From Patella vulgata (taxonomy: Eukaryota; Mollusca; Gastropoda; Patellidae): 64,000 nt of DNA. The notes beneath the pieces were generated by a model. That model saw only the letters and a program-made list of their open reading frames with translations. It had not been told where the DNA came from and searched no databases. The DNA is taken from the NCBI RefSeq assembly GCF_932274485.2, contig NC_065882.2, forward strand, positions 13,995,390 through 14,059,389, in the 5' to 3' direction. Below are positions 1 to 10,831 of this stretch, piece by piece (positions within the stretch are counted from its first letter, which is position 1; each line of letters opens with the position of its first letter). The translations under genes were made by a program, and so were the position numbers.

Positions 1-278
1 CCAGCGCGTTTTCCCGGGAGACGGTTGGGCGAAATAGCCAGGGTAGACATCATAGGTTTTAATCGTGGTTAACGTTTAAATACGTAAAGAACAATAGCTG
101 TGTCGATGTTGTAGAATATATTATTGTAGACACACGACAGTGTGACACAGAAGATGTGGCCGTCCGGACACAGAGTACGTGTCCCAAGAGTGGCACACCC
201 TTCACTGGGCCCCTCCAATGTATGCCTACCTGTGGAATAACATGTATTTGTATCTGCTAAATGTATCCGGTTTTTATA
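1..278. other. Unassigned
   Basis: No gene or known repeat recognised in the first 278 bases. Confidence 0.4.
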
Positions 279-865
279 CTCTTCAAAAAAAAGAGTAGGG
301 GATATTGAAATGCAAATACCTATGCAGGTTGTGATATGATAAATAGTCATGGACACTTGACATGCTTTGAGCGTATGTTCACAGATGAAGAACTTATCGC
401 CCCAACAGAACCACTGGGCTGCATGTGCGACACGCAATAGTGCCATACACGAGGGAGGGGTTCATTGTCAAATTTGACACTTCAAGGAAGGTTTGATGAA
501 AACTGCCGCTTGCTGGTTTATCCTATCCATGTTTGCTTTCCTATCGGTTCTTTCATAAGATTTACTGTTTAACGTATCTTTGCTTTAGTGTGTTACGTTT
601 AATTTGATCGGGAGGCGTGTTCGTCGACGTCAACGGACAACACTGCAAGAATTGGCCGTGGCACTGCAAGAGGAGTGGGTCAGATTGCCCCAAATCGTGA
701 TTGGATGGTTGATTAGGAACATGCCACAACGAATTGCTGAATGTCTGCGGATTGGTGGAGCAATTACTCATTATTAACATACACTGGTTACCTCTAATAA
801 AAACAGCAGTGCATTTCCGCAGTTTTGCATTGTTTCTGAATACCCCTTACTTTTTTTTTGAAGAG
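279..865 (+). mobile_element. Internally deleted Tc1-like element
   Basis: 587 bp flanked by TA. Ends are CTCTTCAAAAAAAAGAGTAG on the left and the matching inverted sequence on the right. Only the last about 55 transposase codons remain (606-777, plus strand): QELAVALQEEW, RNMPQRIAECL, and ending ITHY-stop. These match the same region of the two full-length elements (QELAAALQQEW, RSMPRRINACL, FTRY). A related but distinct subfamily, non-autonomous. Confidence 0.85.
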
Positions 866-1475
866 TATATATTATACAAATTAATATTATTAATTAAAAC
901 ATAAGCGGGGAGTGATAACGTCTTACCCCAAACAAATTGCAAAAAGAAACCAGGATGTTTCCGAGAGCAATATCTCGTATCACATGACAATGATGAAACA
1001 TTATGCCCGAAACACACGTCGTGGCTCTAGACACATTTTATTTAAATTACACTGAGTTTACACTGTTTCTAAGTTACAGTGATTTTAAATGTTTTATTTA
1101 TTAGTCAATTTAAAGAAATTTGGATTTTCGAAAAATTGATGATACAATTAATGATCGATGACCGAAAACTGACACACAATCCGGAATGGCTCTAGACCAA
1201 AAATCATGGAATTTCAGGCACTTATTTTGACGGCTAGAAGGCAAAAAAGGTTTTATCACCCAAATTGTTCTTTAAATTTTAATCTTTCACTTTATCCGTC
1301 TACACATAAAATCTAATCTTTAAAAGCGTATGCAAGTTAAATATTTTATCTCCTATAGACTTTTTTTCGCGGAAATCTATGACATATCTATCCACATCCT
1401 ATATGTCGGGGCAACCAACTTCGACACAACAATATAATAGGGTTTGTAAATAGATAGTGCGTAGGTACTTGGGTA
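866..1475. other. Unassigned AT-rich DNA
   Basis: No gene, repeat family or clear structure seen. Confidence 0.4.
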
Positions 1476-1929
1476 TGGAAGACCAAACAGCTCTTTATTC
1501 AGTGTTCTTAGTCCTTATTTCTTAATTCATAGTCCTTAATTCTCATTTCTTCATTTGTTGTTGTATTTCGACATTTGTATACTAAAATTAACATTTGTAT
1601 CTTAAAATCAATATTTGTTTTACAAATCAGACATTTGTCATATCAGATTTGTAAAATGTATTTTAATTGTATTTCAATATAAAGATAAAATTTATTTTAG
1701 AAAATCAAAAATTAGCCTACATTTACATTTCACCAGAGAAATACAACGAAAAACAAATCTGGAACAACAAATTTCTAACTACAAATCTCCAAATAAAAAT
1801 CTTGCAAAACATTTCTTCAATGAAATTTCTCCAGAAACATTTCTCGAAATCCATCGAACCGGAATATTATGACATGAGCGGAAATCAACCTTGCATATAC
1901 AACTGGCGGTAGTTTTTACTTTGATGTCC

Positions 1930-2095
1930 ATAGCAGTTATATCTCATAACAACCTGTCATGACATCATCATAGGTTGATACATTCGTTCATATCAACCGC
2001 TGATGACGTCATGACAGGTTGATATTTTATATCAACCGCTAATGACGTCATCTCAGGTCAATATATTCGGCTCATATCAACCGCTGATGACGTAG
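1930..2095. repeat. Tandem repeat with TGACGTCA palindromes
   Basis: About three imperfect units of roughly 55 bp containing ATATCAACCGCTGATGACGT followed by CAGGTTGATAT. TGACGTCA, the consensus CREB/ATF site, occurs at 2004-2011 and 2043-2050. The unit is itself an inverted repeat (AACCTGT/ATCAACC themes). Confidence 0.7.
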
Positions 2096-2171
2096 ATAAT
2101 CGAAATAATACAAAAAACACAGAAATAAATTTTTATTCTTTTGACAATTAAAATTTGTTATGGTACAGTTT

Positions 2172-2560
2172 CTAACATTCAGGACCGAAATAGACGGCAT
2201 ACTTATCGACATACATGTATTTAGATCGGTTATCCATGTCTAAGACATCTTTCAGAATTTTCTTTTCGTCCACATTGCGATTATTTCTCCAAACACTACA
2301 CGACTTGAAAGTATTTATCGCCCAAGAGTTCCTTTGTAAAGTATTTTTGGGTACAGTCCACTTAAAACAGTCGGTCAAATCCTTCTCTGAACATACCGAA
2401 AACCTTCAATCATGGTTCACTGTTAGAATTCTTGGAAAATAATGCCTTTTGGTCCAAATTTTCTGCAGGCTTTGGATAGATCCTCGTCGATATATGCATT
2501 CACATCTATTCCATCGTCAATATGTTGGCTAAAAAGGATTGATTATTCGTCTGACTTCGT
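2172..2560 (-). pseudogene. Decayed coding remnant, family not recognised
   Basis: On the minus strand a possible start ATGGATAGTAATACG (about 2572) is followed within 400 bases by protein-like stretches in shifting frames: DDGIDVNAYIDEDLSKAC, then WAINTFKSCSVWRNN and DMDNRSKYMYVDKY, a stop at 2172, and AATAAA about 50 bases on. The WAxNxF block loosely recalls DUF3504/Crypton-type proteins, but this is weak. At least two interruptions. Confidence 0.3.
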
Positions 2561-2751
2561 ATTACTATCCATTTTGTTTTTGCTTTCAATTAAATAGTCC
2601 AAAATGGTGACGTATAAACAAAAACATGCACGTAATTGCACGTAATTACTTCGGTAATTTTCGCTATTTGGCGGAAACTATCGAGCAATTATCCAATCGT
2701 TGTTGCCTTTTAATGGAAGAGCCCATTAAATTTAAGGGTGAAATGGCGTTG

Positions 2752-2843
2752 TATATGTCGGATATAAACCTACTCTCCCTCGGATTGATATGGTAGAGAA
2801 CCATTTCAACCTCGGGTAGGTTAATATCCTATACATACAATAA
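2752..2843. repeat. Imperfect hairpin
   Basis: Arms GTATATGTCGGATATAAACC and its near-complement ending in ATACATAC, about 23 bp each with a 45-base loop. Confidence 0.5.
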
Positions 2844-3023
2844 GTCACCATACAATAAAGGAGAATCGAGCAAGCATATATACAGTAAGAAAAATGGCTC
2901 GATGACCGGACTCTAGTGAAACCACGTGCATAAATTAGGTTTTGTCTGATAGCGACATATTTCTTTGCTAAAACGAAAGGGTGTTTTATCTCTTATAAAT
3001 CATGTAATCATGAATGTGCCAGG

Positions 3024-3368
3024 GAAATGAAATGAAATGGGGTTTCACGTCCTACTGTTCTGCTCCTAAACTGGGCTAATGATGACGGGAATACGCCATA
3101 CAGTGTGCTATGAGGGAAATTTTGCCCGGGCAGCGGCGCTACGGTCTACTCTTATATCGAATTCCAACTGCCAAGGGATCTTTTACGTGCACGCCAATGT
3201 GTACACGGGACCTCAGTTTTTCGTCCCATCCGAACGACTAGACAGCTGTCCTTGTCAGGCCCTCCGTCCTGCATCACTGACAAGGGGAAATCACGCCGGA
3301 AAATCTGGACGAACTTTCTCGGCCAATGCAGGGATCGAACACCCGACCTCCAGGCTAGCGAACAGCAC
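3024..3368 (-). repeat. SINE-A copy
   Basis: Antisense copy with the (ATTTC)n tail and TAAACCCCATTT-like 3' end at 3024, core containing CTTGTCAGTG-type and AAGATCCC-type blocks, and tRNA-like B box (GTGTTCGATCC) near 3340. The head is cut short where the CGAGAA array begins. Confidence 0.88.
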
Positions 3369-3369
3369 T

Positions 3370-3717
3370 TCCGAGGCGAGAAGACAAGAAGTCGAGATTG
3401 TGACAAGCGAGGGAGCGAGAACACGAAAGGGTGAGATTAACTCGAAGGCGAGGGAGCGAGAAGGCGAGGTTTTTCAAAGGCGAGAAGTCGAGTGCGAGAA
3501 CACGGGGTTTTTCAAAGGCGAGAACACGAGGGAGCGAGAAGTCGAGGTGAAAGTAATCTCGTGTTCTCGGGGCGAGATCCTCGTATTCTCGCCCTGTTTC
3601 CTCGTGTTCTCGCTCCCTCGCACTCTCGCCCTCGACTTCTCGTGTTCTCGCCCTCGACTTCTCGTCTTCCTTCTCGTGTTCTCGCCCTCGATTTGCAAGA
3701 AGTCGAGATTCTGAAAT
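3370..3717. repeat. Mirrored CGAGAA/TTCTCG array
   Basis: Up to about 3560 the top strand repeats GCGAGAACACGAGGGAGCGA and CGAGAAGTCGAG variants. From about 3560 to 3705 it carries their reverse complements (CTCGTGTTCTCGCCCTCGAC). The array is bracketed by direct copies of AAGAAGTCGAGATT (3386 and 3700). GC-rich in an AT-rich setting. Long open frames on both strands are artefacts. Confidence 0.85.
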
Positions 3718-4308
3718 GGGCGCAATAGGCTTTCATACTATGATTTAAGAACTAAGAATTAAGAACACTGAATAAAGAGCTGCTTGGTCTTCCAAATTTC
3801 TGGCTTCACAGTACTGTTGTCGCAACTTTATCTATACGGCTTCCCTTTGGTTTCAAGTATGGAATGACGTCACGCGGAAAATCGATACGGATACGCGATA
3901 CGGACCAGGAATTTACGCTTGCCAAAAGTCTGTACTATTTTAATGCTGTTATTATGTAACTATGTACATTCGAGAATACACAAAGTTATAGAAGAACTAT
4001 TATTATTTTATTATGACATGGTACGTTGGACTTCAATATCAATACCGATTTCGATTAAAGATTGAACAATTTTAATACATAAAATTTAAACACACTGCAG
4101 GTCATGTAATGAATAAAGCATAATTACCTTGACTGTTCGCTGGGTTACCATATTTATCAAACTCAACTTTGAATGATATATTATGACTGATCGTTCCTTC
4201 AAGATTGTGCGTATATATTTTGAAACAGAAAGATATTATTTAAATATAGCCGAATGAGATTTGTTGGTACGCAGGTATACATACGTAGTGGGCTAGTCAT
4301 AATCTAAT

Positions 4309-4391
4309 CTGTTTCACGGAAAATTACGAACTAATATGTTTCTCGGAGAATTACGAACTAATATGTTTCTCGGAGAATTACGAACTAATAT
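4309..4391. repeat. 27-bp tandem repeat, three units
   Basis: Units of GTTTCTCGGAGAATTACGAA plus CTAATAT, the first slightly diverged. The flanking 3793-4308 shows nothing recognisable. Confidence 0.8.
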
Positions 4392-4738
4392 CCCTGTAAA
4401 AGAAAATTCACTGCTGATCAGTGTGCACAATTGAACACAAAGTATATTTAGTAATCCGTATTGTAGTAATGGCAATCACGGCTTGTGTTTTTTTGTTTTG
4501 TTTTTTGTTGTTTGTTTTTTTTTTGCAAAATATAAAATAATTACGATGTCGTTTAACACTCACAATAACATATTTGGTTACCGGCCATTCAGCCATTCAG
4601 GTCGTACATGTGTCAAGTATACAGTCATATATACAAACGCCTAACTATAGAAGCCTACAATTCTTAATTTCTACTTTTCGCCTTCCAAAACACGAAAGTC
4701 GAAAAGTAGCAGTTACGACAAAATGTGAGGCGACAGCA

Positions 4739-4862
4739 ACGCTATACAAGCCAAAATCGACTCGAAAATAGGAAATCAAGAATTAATACACTGCGATAAT
4801 AGCGCCCCTCGTTTTTTTTCCTAATTTCTTATTTTCGACTTGCATTTTGGCTTGTATACCGT
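4739..4862. repeat. Hairpin, 45-bp arms
   Basis: Arms run CTATACAAGCCAAAATCGAC on the left and TTTTGGCTTGTATACCG on the right, with TCGAAAATAGGAAAT-type sequence inside each. Likely a short fold-back element. Confidence 0.55.
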
Positions 4863-4917
4863 CTTGTTGACTTTCGACTTAGTCATATTTTTGTATTTAT
4901 TGATGTCAGTAAGATGT

Positions 4918-5226
4918 TACTATGGAGAACGTAAATTTCAGATTATACATTCCAGACTTCGTGCTCTAAACTTCCATAGATTTTTAATGCATATTTCACA
5001 TAACCCGACATGCAGTTGTGGTCATACTCAAGAAGACAGCGACCATTATTTTCTGCACTGCCCAAATTATTCGACTCAGCGTATCTCAACATTAAATATC
5101 CTCCCATTTAAATCCATAAATACAAAAGCGTTCCTATATGGCGATACCAACGAAAGTAACCCGTTCAACAAAGTGAGTTTTAGTAAAGTTCACAAGTATT
5201 TAAAACTAAACAAGCGCTTTGAATAG
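4918..5226 (+). pseudogene. LINE ORF2 C-terminal fragment
   Basis: The frame contains IIHSRLRALNFHRF, CSCGHTQEDSDHYFLHCPNY and ends KLNKRFE-stop. The CxCG...H...C pattern with preceding HSRLR is the zinc-finger-like end of many non-LTR reverse transcriptases. Only the last about 100 codons are present (5' truncated). A GAT-rich simple repeat (5250-5300) follows, as often at LINE 3' ends. Confidence 0.65.
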
Positions 5227-5334
5227 ATAAGGTAATTGTCAGGCGACGATGATTGGTGTTAAATAGTGATGATGACGATGATGATGACCATGAAGATGAT
5301 TTATTTATATATTTATTTATATACTAGAAGAATG

Positions 5335-7740
5335 CCCGGCTTCGCTCGGGGGTCATAACTCCGAAACCGGAAGTGGTAGACTAACGCCACCTGGCCTATG
5401 TTACTCCCCGGTCCGAGCTACCCCTATACCCCAAATTTCAGACATTGAAATGACAACGTGAATGATGGATCAGTCGAACGACAGGGTGAATGACAGGAGT
5501 TTTCCAGTCGAATAATAAAGATAATGGCAACTCTGGTCATAGCATATCTGTTTATAATATATTTCATATAAATGTTTATACACGTATTTGAAAAATACAT
5601 TTAGGTCTACGTGTAATGTTGAATGTATAAATTCGGAAATGTTTTGATCTCTTGAACTGTATTATTTAAAATACACGATTAACGTATTAAATTGTAAATA
5701 ATGAATCAAGCCAAGACATGTATTAAATGTTTTATTGAATTGGAATAGAAACTGAAAACAGATTAACACCCTGTGTGAGATATTTCATTCAAATATTGTG
5801 AAAGGGTTGGTAATAAAATTAAAATTGTCATTGTGTCATTTTAATAACATTGAATCGTCTTATTCTGTTACGTAGTCGTCTCAACATATTGTTGTCATGG
5901 GTTACTTCTGCTAAACAACTCAATAGAAACGAGTAAAGTGTTATAAACGAAATTATGTCTAAAGAGTTCTTCATGACATGTATTGACTGTAAGACACAAC
6001 GCGTACAGGATCTAAGTGTGATGTTAAAGGTCAACACGCAAATATTGAAATTGGGTATGTTCGTGGATTGACTTATAGAATGTTGTTAATATTTCCATTT
6101 AAATAAATACAAAAAGCAATTCGAAAAATAAACTAAAAGTAAAGGAACCATCTCAGTGAATAAAGCTATTAATATGCCGTTAACCCGTGAGGCAAACCGA
6201 ATGATGTTTTATAGTAAATTAGACGAATAAAACATATAACGTTGCCATCTCGACCCTGATGCCCATGAACACAAATGACGAGTTTAAGACAAACCAATTG
6301 CGGAATGGAATTGATTAATGCAATATATATTTTATTATGTATTGACAATACTTTTCTGGTTAGAATTTAGCCTAAAAACGACATGTGTGTTGGTTACAAT
6401 TTTGGCAGTCATATCTGAATGACTCAAAAACTGTTTATATTTCTTTAACTTTTGGTATACCTAAATTCGGGCTATTATTTATGGTAGAAAGATATAATAA
6501 AATGACCTAAAGTTTTAAAACATATTTTTAAATATGTTGAGGCACCCTAAATTGAATTTGAAGCACCAGGGATAAATAAATAAAAATAGCTATAATGCAT
6601 GATTTTATTGTAACTAGTGAACTGATAAATATTGTACAATTTATCTAAAGAGTACATTTATGAAAACGTGGTACTTTTCTGATATCTAGTTAAATTAACA
6701 CTTACCCAGATCTTGGCATAAGCATGACTTAAAATGATCACGGCTAAAACACTTCCGTGCGAATCAAGAATTCTTTATGTAAGAATAGAGCTTTATAAGA
6801 CCGTAAATGCACCACACATTATGTCTCCATAAGATGGTAGCTATAATCTTTCAATCCAATCCCCTAATTAAGTATACCCCCACCCAATCATAAAAAAATA
6901 ATAACATAGCAAAACGGTGTTTAATTCTGATCATCTAAATTATCAAATGATATTCGCCGAAGTAGTAACTGAGAAGGGCGTGTTTTAATATATACATAAT
7001 GTATCTTACTATTTTTCGCTTATATAATTTGATTTTCAAATACAAACCATTAATACTTATCTTAGCATTAAAACAATCAACCATTTGTGGTTATATTGAA
7101 ATCTGTAAAAGACGCATTCTTTTTGAATATATTTTTAAAAAATAATAAATGGAAAAAAACATATTATTAACGCTTTTTCAACAAGCAATTGTTATACTCT
7201 TAGTGATTTGTAGAGCGTCAAATCACAATGGTATTGTACTGTTTTAAATTGTAGATTTTATTCATTCATGTAAAACATTTATTACAATTTTATAATAAAA
7301 TGTATAAAACACTGAGTTCGAGATTCAAATCACAAATCCATCCAAGCTAGGATACTGCAAATCCGAATATTTTTGTTTATAAAATATTTACTTTCCATTC
7401 AATAAATATTCCAGTCATCTAGTTTTGGATTTGGGGAAATTCATTCTCCTTTTCCCATATATACAGATTGCCGTATTATTTAATAATCAAACCAAACAGC
7501 ATGTAATCAAAGAACGCTTGTATCCGCCATATGTAATATTGTCACGTGACATTGTTATGTTTTGTTTCGCTCGGGAAGCGTTTATTATACATAATAGAAC
7601 TCCAGTGTAGTAAGCCATAACTATGAACAATATCATGTCCCAAACAAATAATCTAATTTGTAGATCTGCAATTGGTCAAATGATGGTCCGAACATTATTT
7701 GTATGGCTCTATTTGTTGACAGCAAATACCGCTAATAATT
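5335..7740. other. Unassigned AT-rich DNA
   Basis: It begins with a GC-rich stem (GCCCGGCTTCGCTCGGG, 5335-5352), a motif seen at ends of several animal repeats. Beyond it, about 2.4 kb shows no gene or repeat I can name. Short open frames here lack family features. Confidence 0.4.
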
Positions 7741-7744
7741 ACCT

Positions 7745-7970
7745 TGGATAAAATACCTCGTTTAGTAAACAAGCAATTTTACCCAGCCTCGTTCTGAACA
7801 AAATACCTCGTTCCAAAATCAGGGCAATTTAAAAAAAAACACGTTTTGGAACTCCAGAGAAACGAGGTATTTTTTTTACCTCGTTACAACGAGGCAAAAT
7901 CGGGGCAAAAATTTTGACACGTTTTTGCCTCGTTTGGACAGAAATGCCGAACGAGGCATTCTGATGTTTA
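7745..7970. repeat. Cluster of ACCTCGTT / AACGAGGT inverted motifs
   Basis: ACCTCGTT, GCCTCGTT and their complements occur about ten times in both orientations. The strongest hairpin pairs ATACCTCGTTCCAAAA (7802 on) with TTTTGGAAC...AACGAGGTAT (7844-7872). Probably a small fold-back element. Confidence 0.55.
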
Positions 7971-8754
7971 TAGTGATACACCACTACGGGTTCTTCGTCG
8001 CAGAAGACACTAACGTCGGCATCGTCTGAGATGGAGGACTCCATAACCGGAACTGGCACATCGTATCATAATGTGATTCTGTAATGGAAGTATTTGAACA
8101 ACATCGTAGCGCCGAACAACTAATGTTAATTAAGCATGATTTCAGAAAAATTGAACAGATTTGGTAATAACATGCCGAAATTTTTTTCCTGACCGCGCCA
8201 TATTATAAACATGAACTTCCGGTTTAAATTGTTGGAGTTTTTTTTAAGGAAACGAAATACTAATATTATACAGAGAAACAATATCGATGCTAAATTACAT
8301 ACATGGTATTATTTTTTTTATATAAATATTCACAAACCTGCGGTCTTGTATTCTATGTGACCATTAGCTTACATTTGTCAAACATATCACTGCTCCAAAA
8401 TCATTTCAGCACGTTGTTAAATGTTAAATTAATTGTGTCAAATCACTTCATTTAATGTCCGCTTCCACCGAGATGATATCGCAGACAAAATGTAGCCTAT
8501 AGTACGTTGATTTTATCAACCAATCACATTCAATAACAGTTTTACTTATTTTCTTGTCAACGCATTTGGAGTCAATTGTTAAAATCACACCGGGCATGAG
8601 CGCTCAACAGGCCTTTGATCTACCAGTTTATTGGGCCCAACTTTATTTTAACTACAGACATCTTAACACCAATTAGCATTCAAGTCTGTCTGGCTATATT
8701 GTCTGAGTAAAAAATACCTTTCTCTTACTTGTGGACCCCCGGATTAAGACTTTG

Positions 8755-8915
8755 TATGGTACACATTACTTGTGTTAATTATATGGAAAAAACACAAGAT
8801 TTGTGTTAATGTATTAAAAAGAACACAAATTTGTGTTAATGCAATGCAAAACAACACATAACTTGTGTAGAATAATTTTCACACAAGTACTTGTGTTGAG
8901 ATCCAACACAAGTTT
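8755..8915. repeat. Cluster of ACACAA-TTGTGT palindromes
   Basis: At least five copies of ACACAAnnTTGTGTTAA-like palindromes spaced 30-45 bp, ending in an AT-rich TTTTTTTTCAGTG. The pattern suggests a MITE or an internal repeat of one. Flanks 7970-8755 show nothing recognisable. Confidence 0.55.
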
Positions 8916-8938
8916 TTTTTCAGTGCACCAAACCAATA

Positions 8939-9587
8939 ATGTCACCACCCAGCAGGCCTCAAAAATGTTGGGGGGCAAGGGCTTCTAGGGGCGCCGATGG
9001 GGCCTCCGATGTACCTACACTTGGCGTTCCACGGCGAACGGCACCGTGGACGCGCCTCCCTTTAGAGAAGGGGCTAGGATGCTCTTCCCTCCATAGAATT
9101 TTGGAAAACAGGGTTTGCAACTGGGGAAATGACAGAAAATTTCAATTTTAAGGACAAATTTGCGATATTGGCGTATTATGATATTTTGATATGAACATTA
9201 TAAAAATTTGAATAAAGCAATACGACTTTAGCGTACCTATAATAATTTATGAGAAAAACGAAAAGTTCGGAATCGTGTTAGAGTGCAACTTGTTTGAATT
9301 TTAAAGATTATCATGCCTTGCGTGGACTTGAATCAATCTCATGCACATCGTGAATTTGACCTGGAAAATTTCCTACAATCTCCAGTTGGCTCTGTTATGG
9401 TGATTTGGTTGTGGCGACCCACCAATCTCGGCATTATGTGCGCCACTCCGGGATAAAGCAACCCACCAATCATGCCGTTTAGGGCGCCTCATTGATCAAG
9501 TCGTGGGCGTCCAACCAATCTCACTCGACATTATGCATTATGTGCGGCCCAACAATCATGTCATCATGGGCGCCCCTCCTGGAAAAG
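8939..9587. other. Unassigned, with a GC-rich patch and degenerate repeats
   Basis: 8945-9090 is locally GC-rich with GGGGCGCC-type words. 9400-9580 has loose repeats of CCCACCAATC and ATTATGTGCG. No coding evidence. Confidence 0.35.
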
Positions 9588-10428
9588 AACCTTCTCTTTC
9601 TTATATATATAAATGATATCGTTAAGAACATAAAATCGAATATTCGACTTTTTGCGGATGACACTAGCATCTATCTAAAAATTAAGGACCCAACCGCATG
9701 CGCGACTGTCTTAAATAGTGATCTTGAAATGCTAAACAAATGGGCAAAAACGTGGCTGGTTTCCTTTAACCCGCTGAAAACTGAATATTTGCACTGACTA
9801 CTAAACGAGACCCATTGTTACCTACACTAAATTTGAACGGAATTCCTATTAAAGAAGTTTACCAACACAAGCATTTGGGATTGACTTTTCAGAAAAACTG
9901 CAAATGGGACAAACACGTTAACATTATTTTGACTAAAACGAGTAAAATGATTAATTGTCTTAGGTCTTTAAAACACCGCCTTAATAAAATACCGTGAAAA
10001 CTATATATACCTCTTTTATTCTTCCACATTTTGACTATTGTGACGTAATATGGGATGGGTGCACAGACGAACTAAAAAATAAATTAGAACACTTACAACT
10101 AGATGCACTCAGGACTATATGCGGGGCGGTGAAGGGTACCAGTCATAGGTTATTATATGAAGAAACAGGATTTATCACGCTGCAAGAGAGGCGAAAGCGT
10201 CACAAACTCATCTTAATGTACAAAATTATTAATCAGCTAACCCCTCCATACCTCCACAATTTAATCCAGTTTTCTAAAACTCCATATACTCTTCGTAATA
10301 GCAATAATTTAACTGATTACTTTTGTCGAACAACTTTATTCTCTAAATCCTTTATACCTTCTACCATAATGGAATAACCTTGATATAAATATTAAAAATT
10401 CGACCTCTATAAGTAAATTTAAAACTAA
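9588..10428 (+). pseudogene. LINE reverse-transcriptase fragment (CR1/Jockey-like)
   Basis: It begins inside the RT domain at LLFLIYINDI, then LFADDTSIYLK (the catalytic FADD box), LNKWAKTWLVSFNPLKTE, then in a shifted frame HKHLGLTFQKNCKWDKHV, and in a third frame FILPHFDYCDVIWDG and HRLLYEETGFITLQERRKRH. So at least two frameshifts and no 5' part. The family is inferred from the order of RT and thumb motifs. Confidence 0.85.
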
Positions 10429-10831
10429 AATAGTTTTCACGGTATTTCTATTAAGGCGGTGTTTTAAAGACCTAAGACAATTAATCATTTTACTCGTTTT
10501 AGTCAAAATAATGTTAACGTGTTTGTCCCATTTGCAGTTTTTCTGAAAAGTCAATCCCAAATGCTTGTGTTGGTAAACTTCTTTAATAGGAATTCCGTTC
10601 AAATTTAGTGTAGGTAACAATGGGTCTCGTTTAGTAGTCAGTGCAAATATTCAGTTTTCAGCGGGTTAAAGGAAACCAGCCACGTTTTTGCCCATTTGTT
10701 TAGCATTTCAAGATCACTATTTAAGACAGTCGCGCATGCGTTTGGGTCCTTAATTTTTAGATAGATGCTAGTGTCATCCGCAAAAAGTCGAATATTCGAT
10801 TTTATGTTCTTAACTATATCATTTATATATA
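9601..10831. repeat. 400-bp inverted repeat made from the LINE fragment
   Basis: Left arm 9601-10004 and right arm 10430-10831 are nearly identical reverse complements; the 425-bp spacer is the next part of the same LINE. Both arms encode HKHLGLTFQKNCKWDKHV. The turn at 10430 is at ATAGTTTTCACGG, complementary to the arm's own end, which points to a snap-back copy event rather than two insertions. Confidence 0.92.

Larger units (their letters stand above)
1476..3792. mobile_element. Composite with inverted ends, possible DNA element
   Basis: Inverted arms at 1476-1535 and 3735-3792 share GGAAGACCAAACAGCTCTTT (one mismatch) and the following TTCAGTGTTCTTA. Between them lie ATGACGTCAT repeats, a decayed coding remnant, a SINE-A copy and a mirrored CGAGAA array. 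Weaker similarity may extend the arms outward. No target-site duplication was found, so it is only a candidate element. Confidence 0.45.

Noticed and set aside
69-446. 125-codon minus-strand frame at the window start
   Set aside because: Crosses the end of the deleted Tc1 element and has no recognisable domain.
2172-2378. A live small gene on the minus strand
   Set aside because: Upstream sequence shows stops and frame changes; kept only as a decayed remnant.
3079-3714. 211-codon plus-strand open frame
   Set aside because: Its first part is antisense SINE-A and its second part the CGAGAA array; no protein family features.
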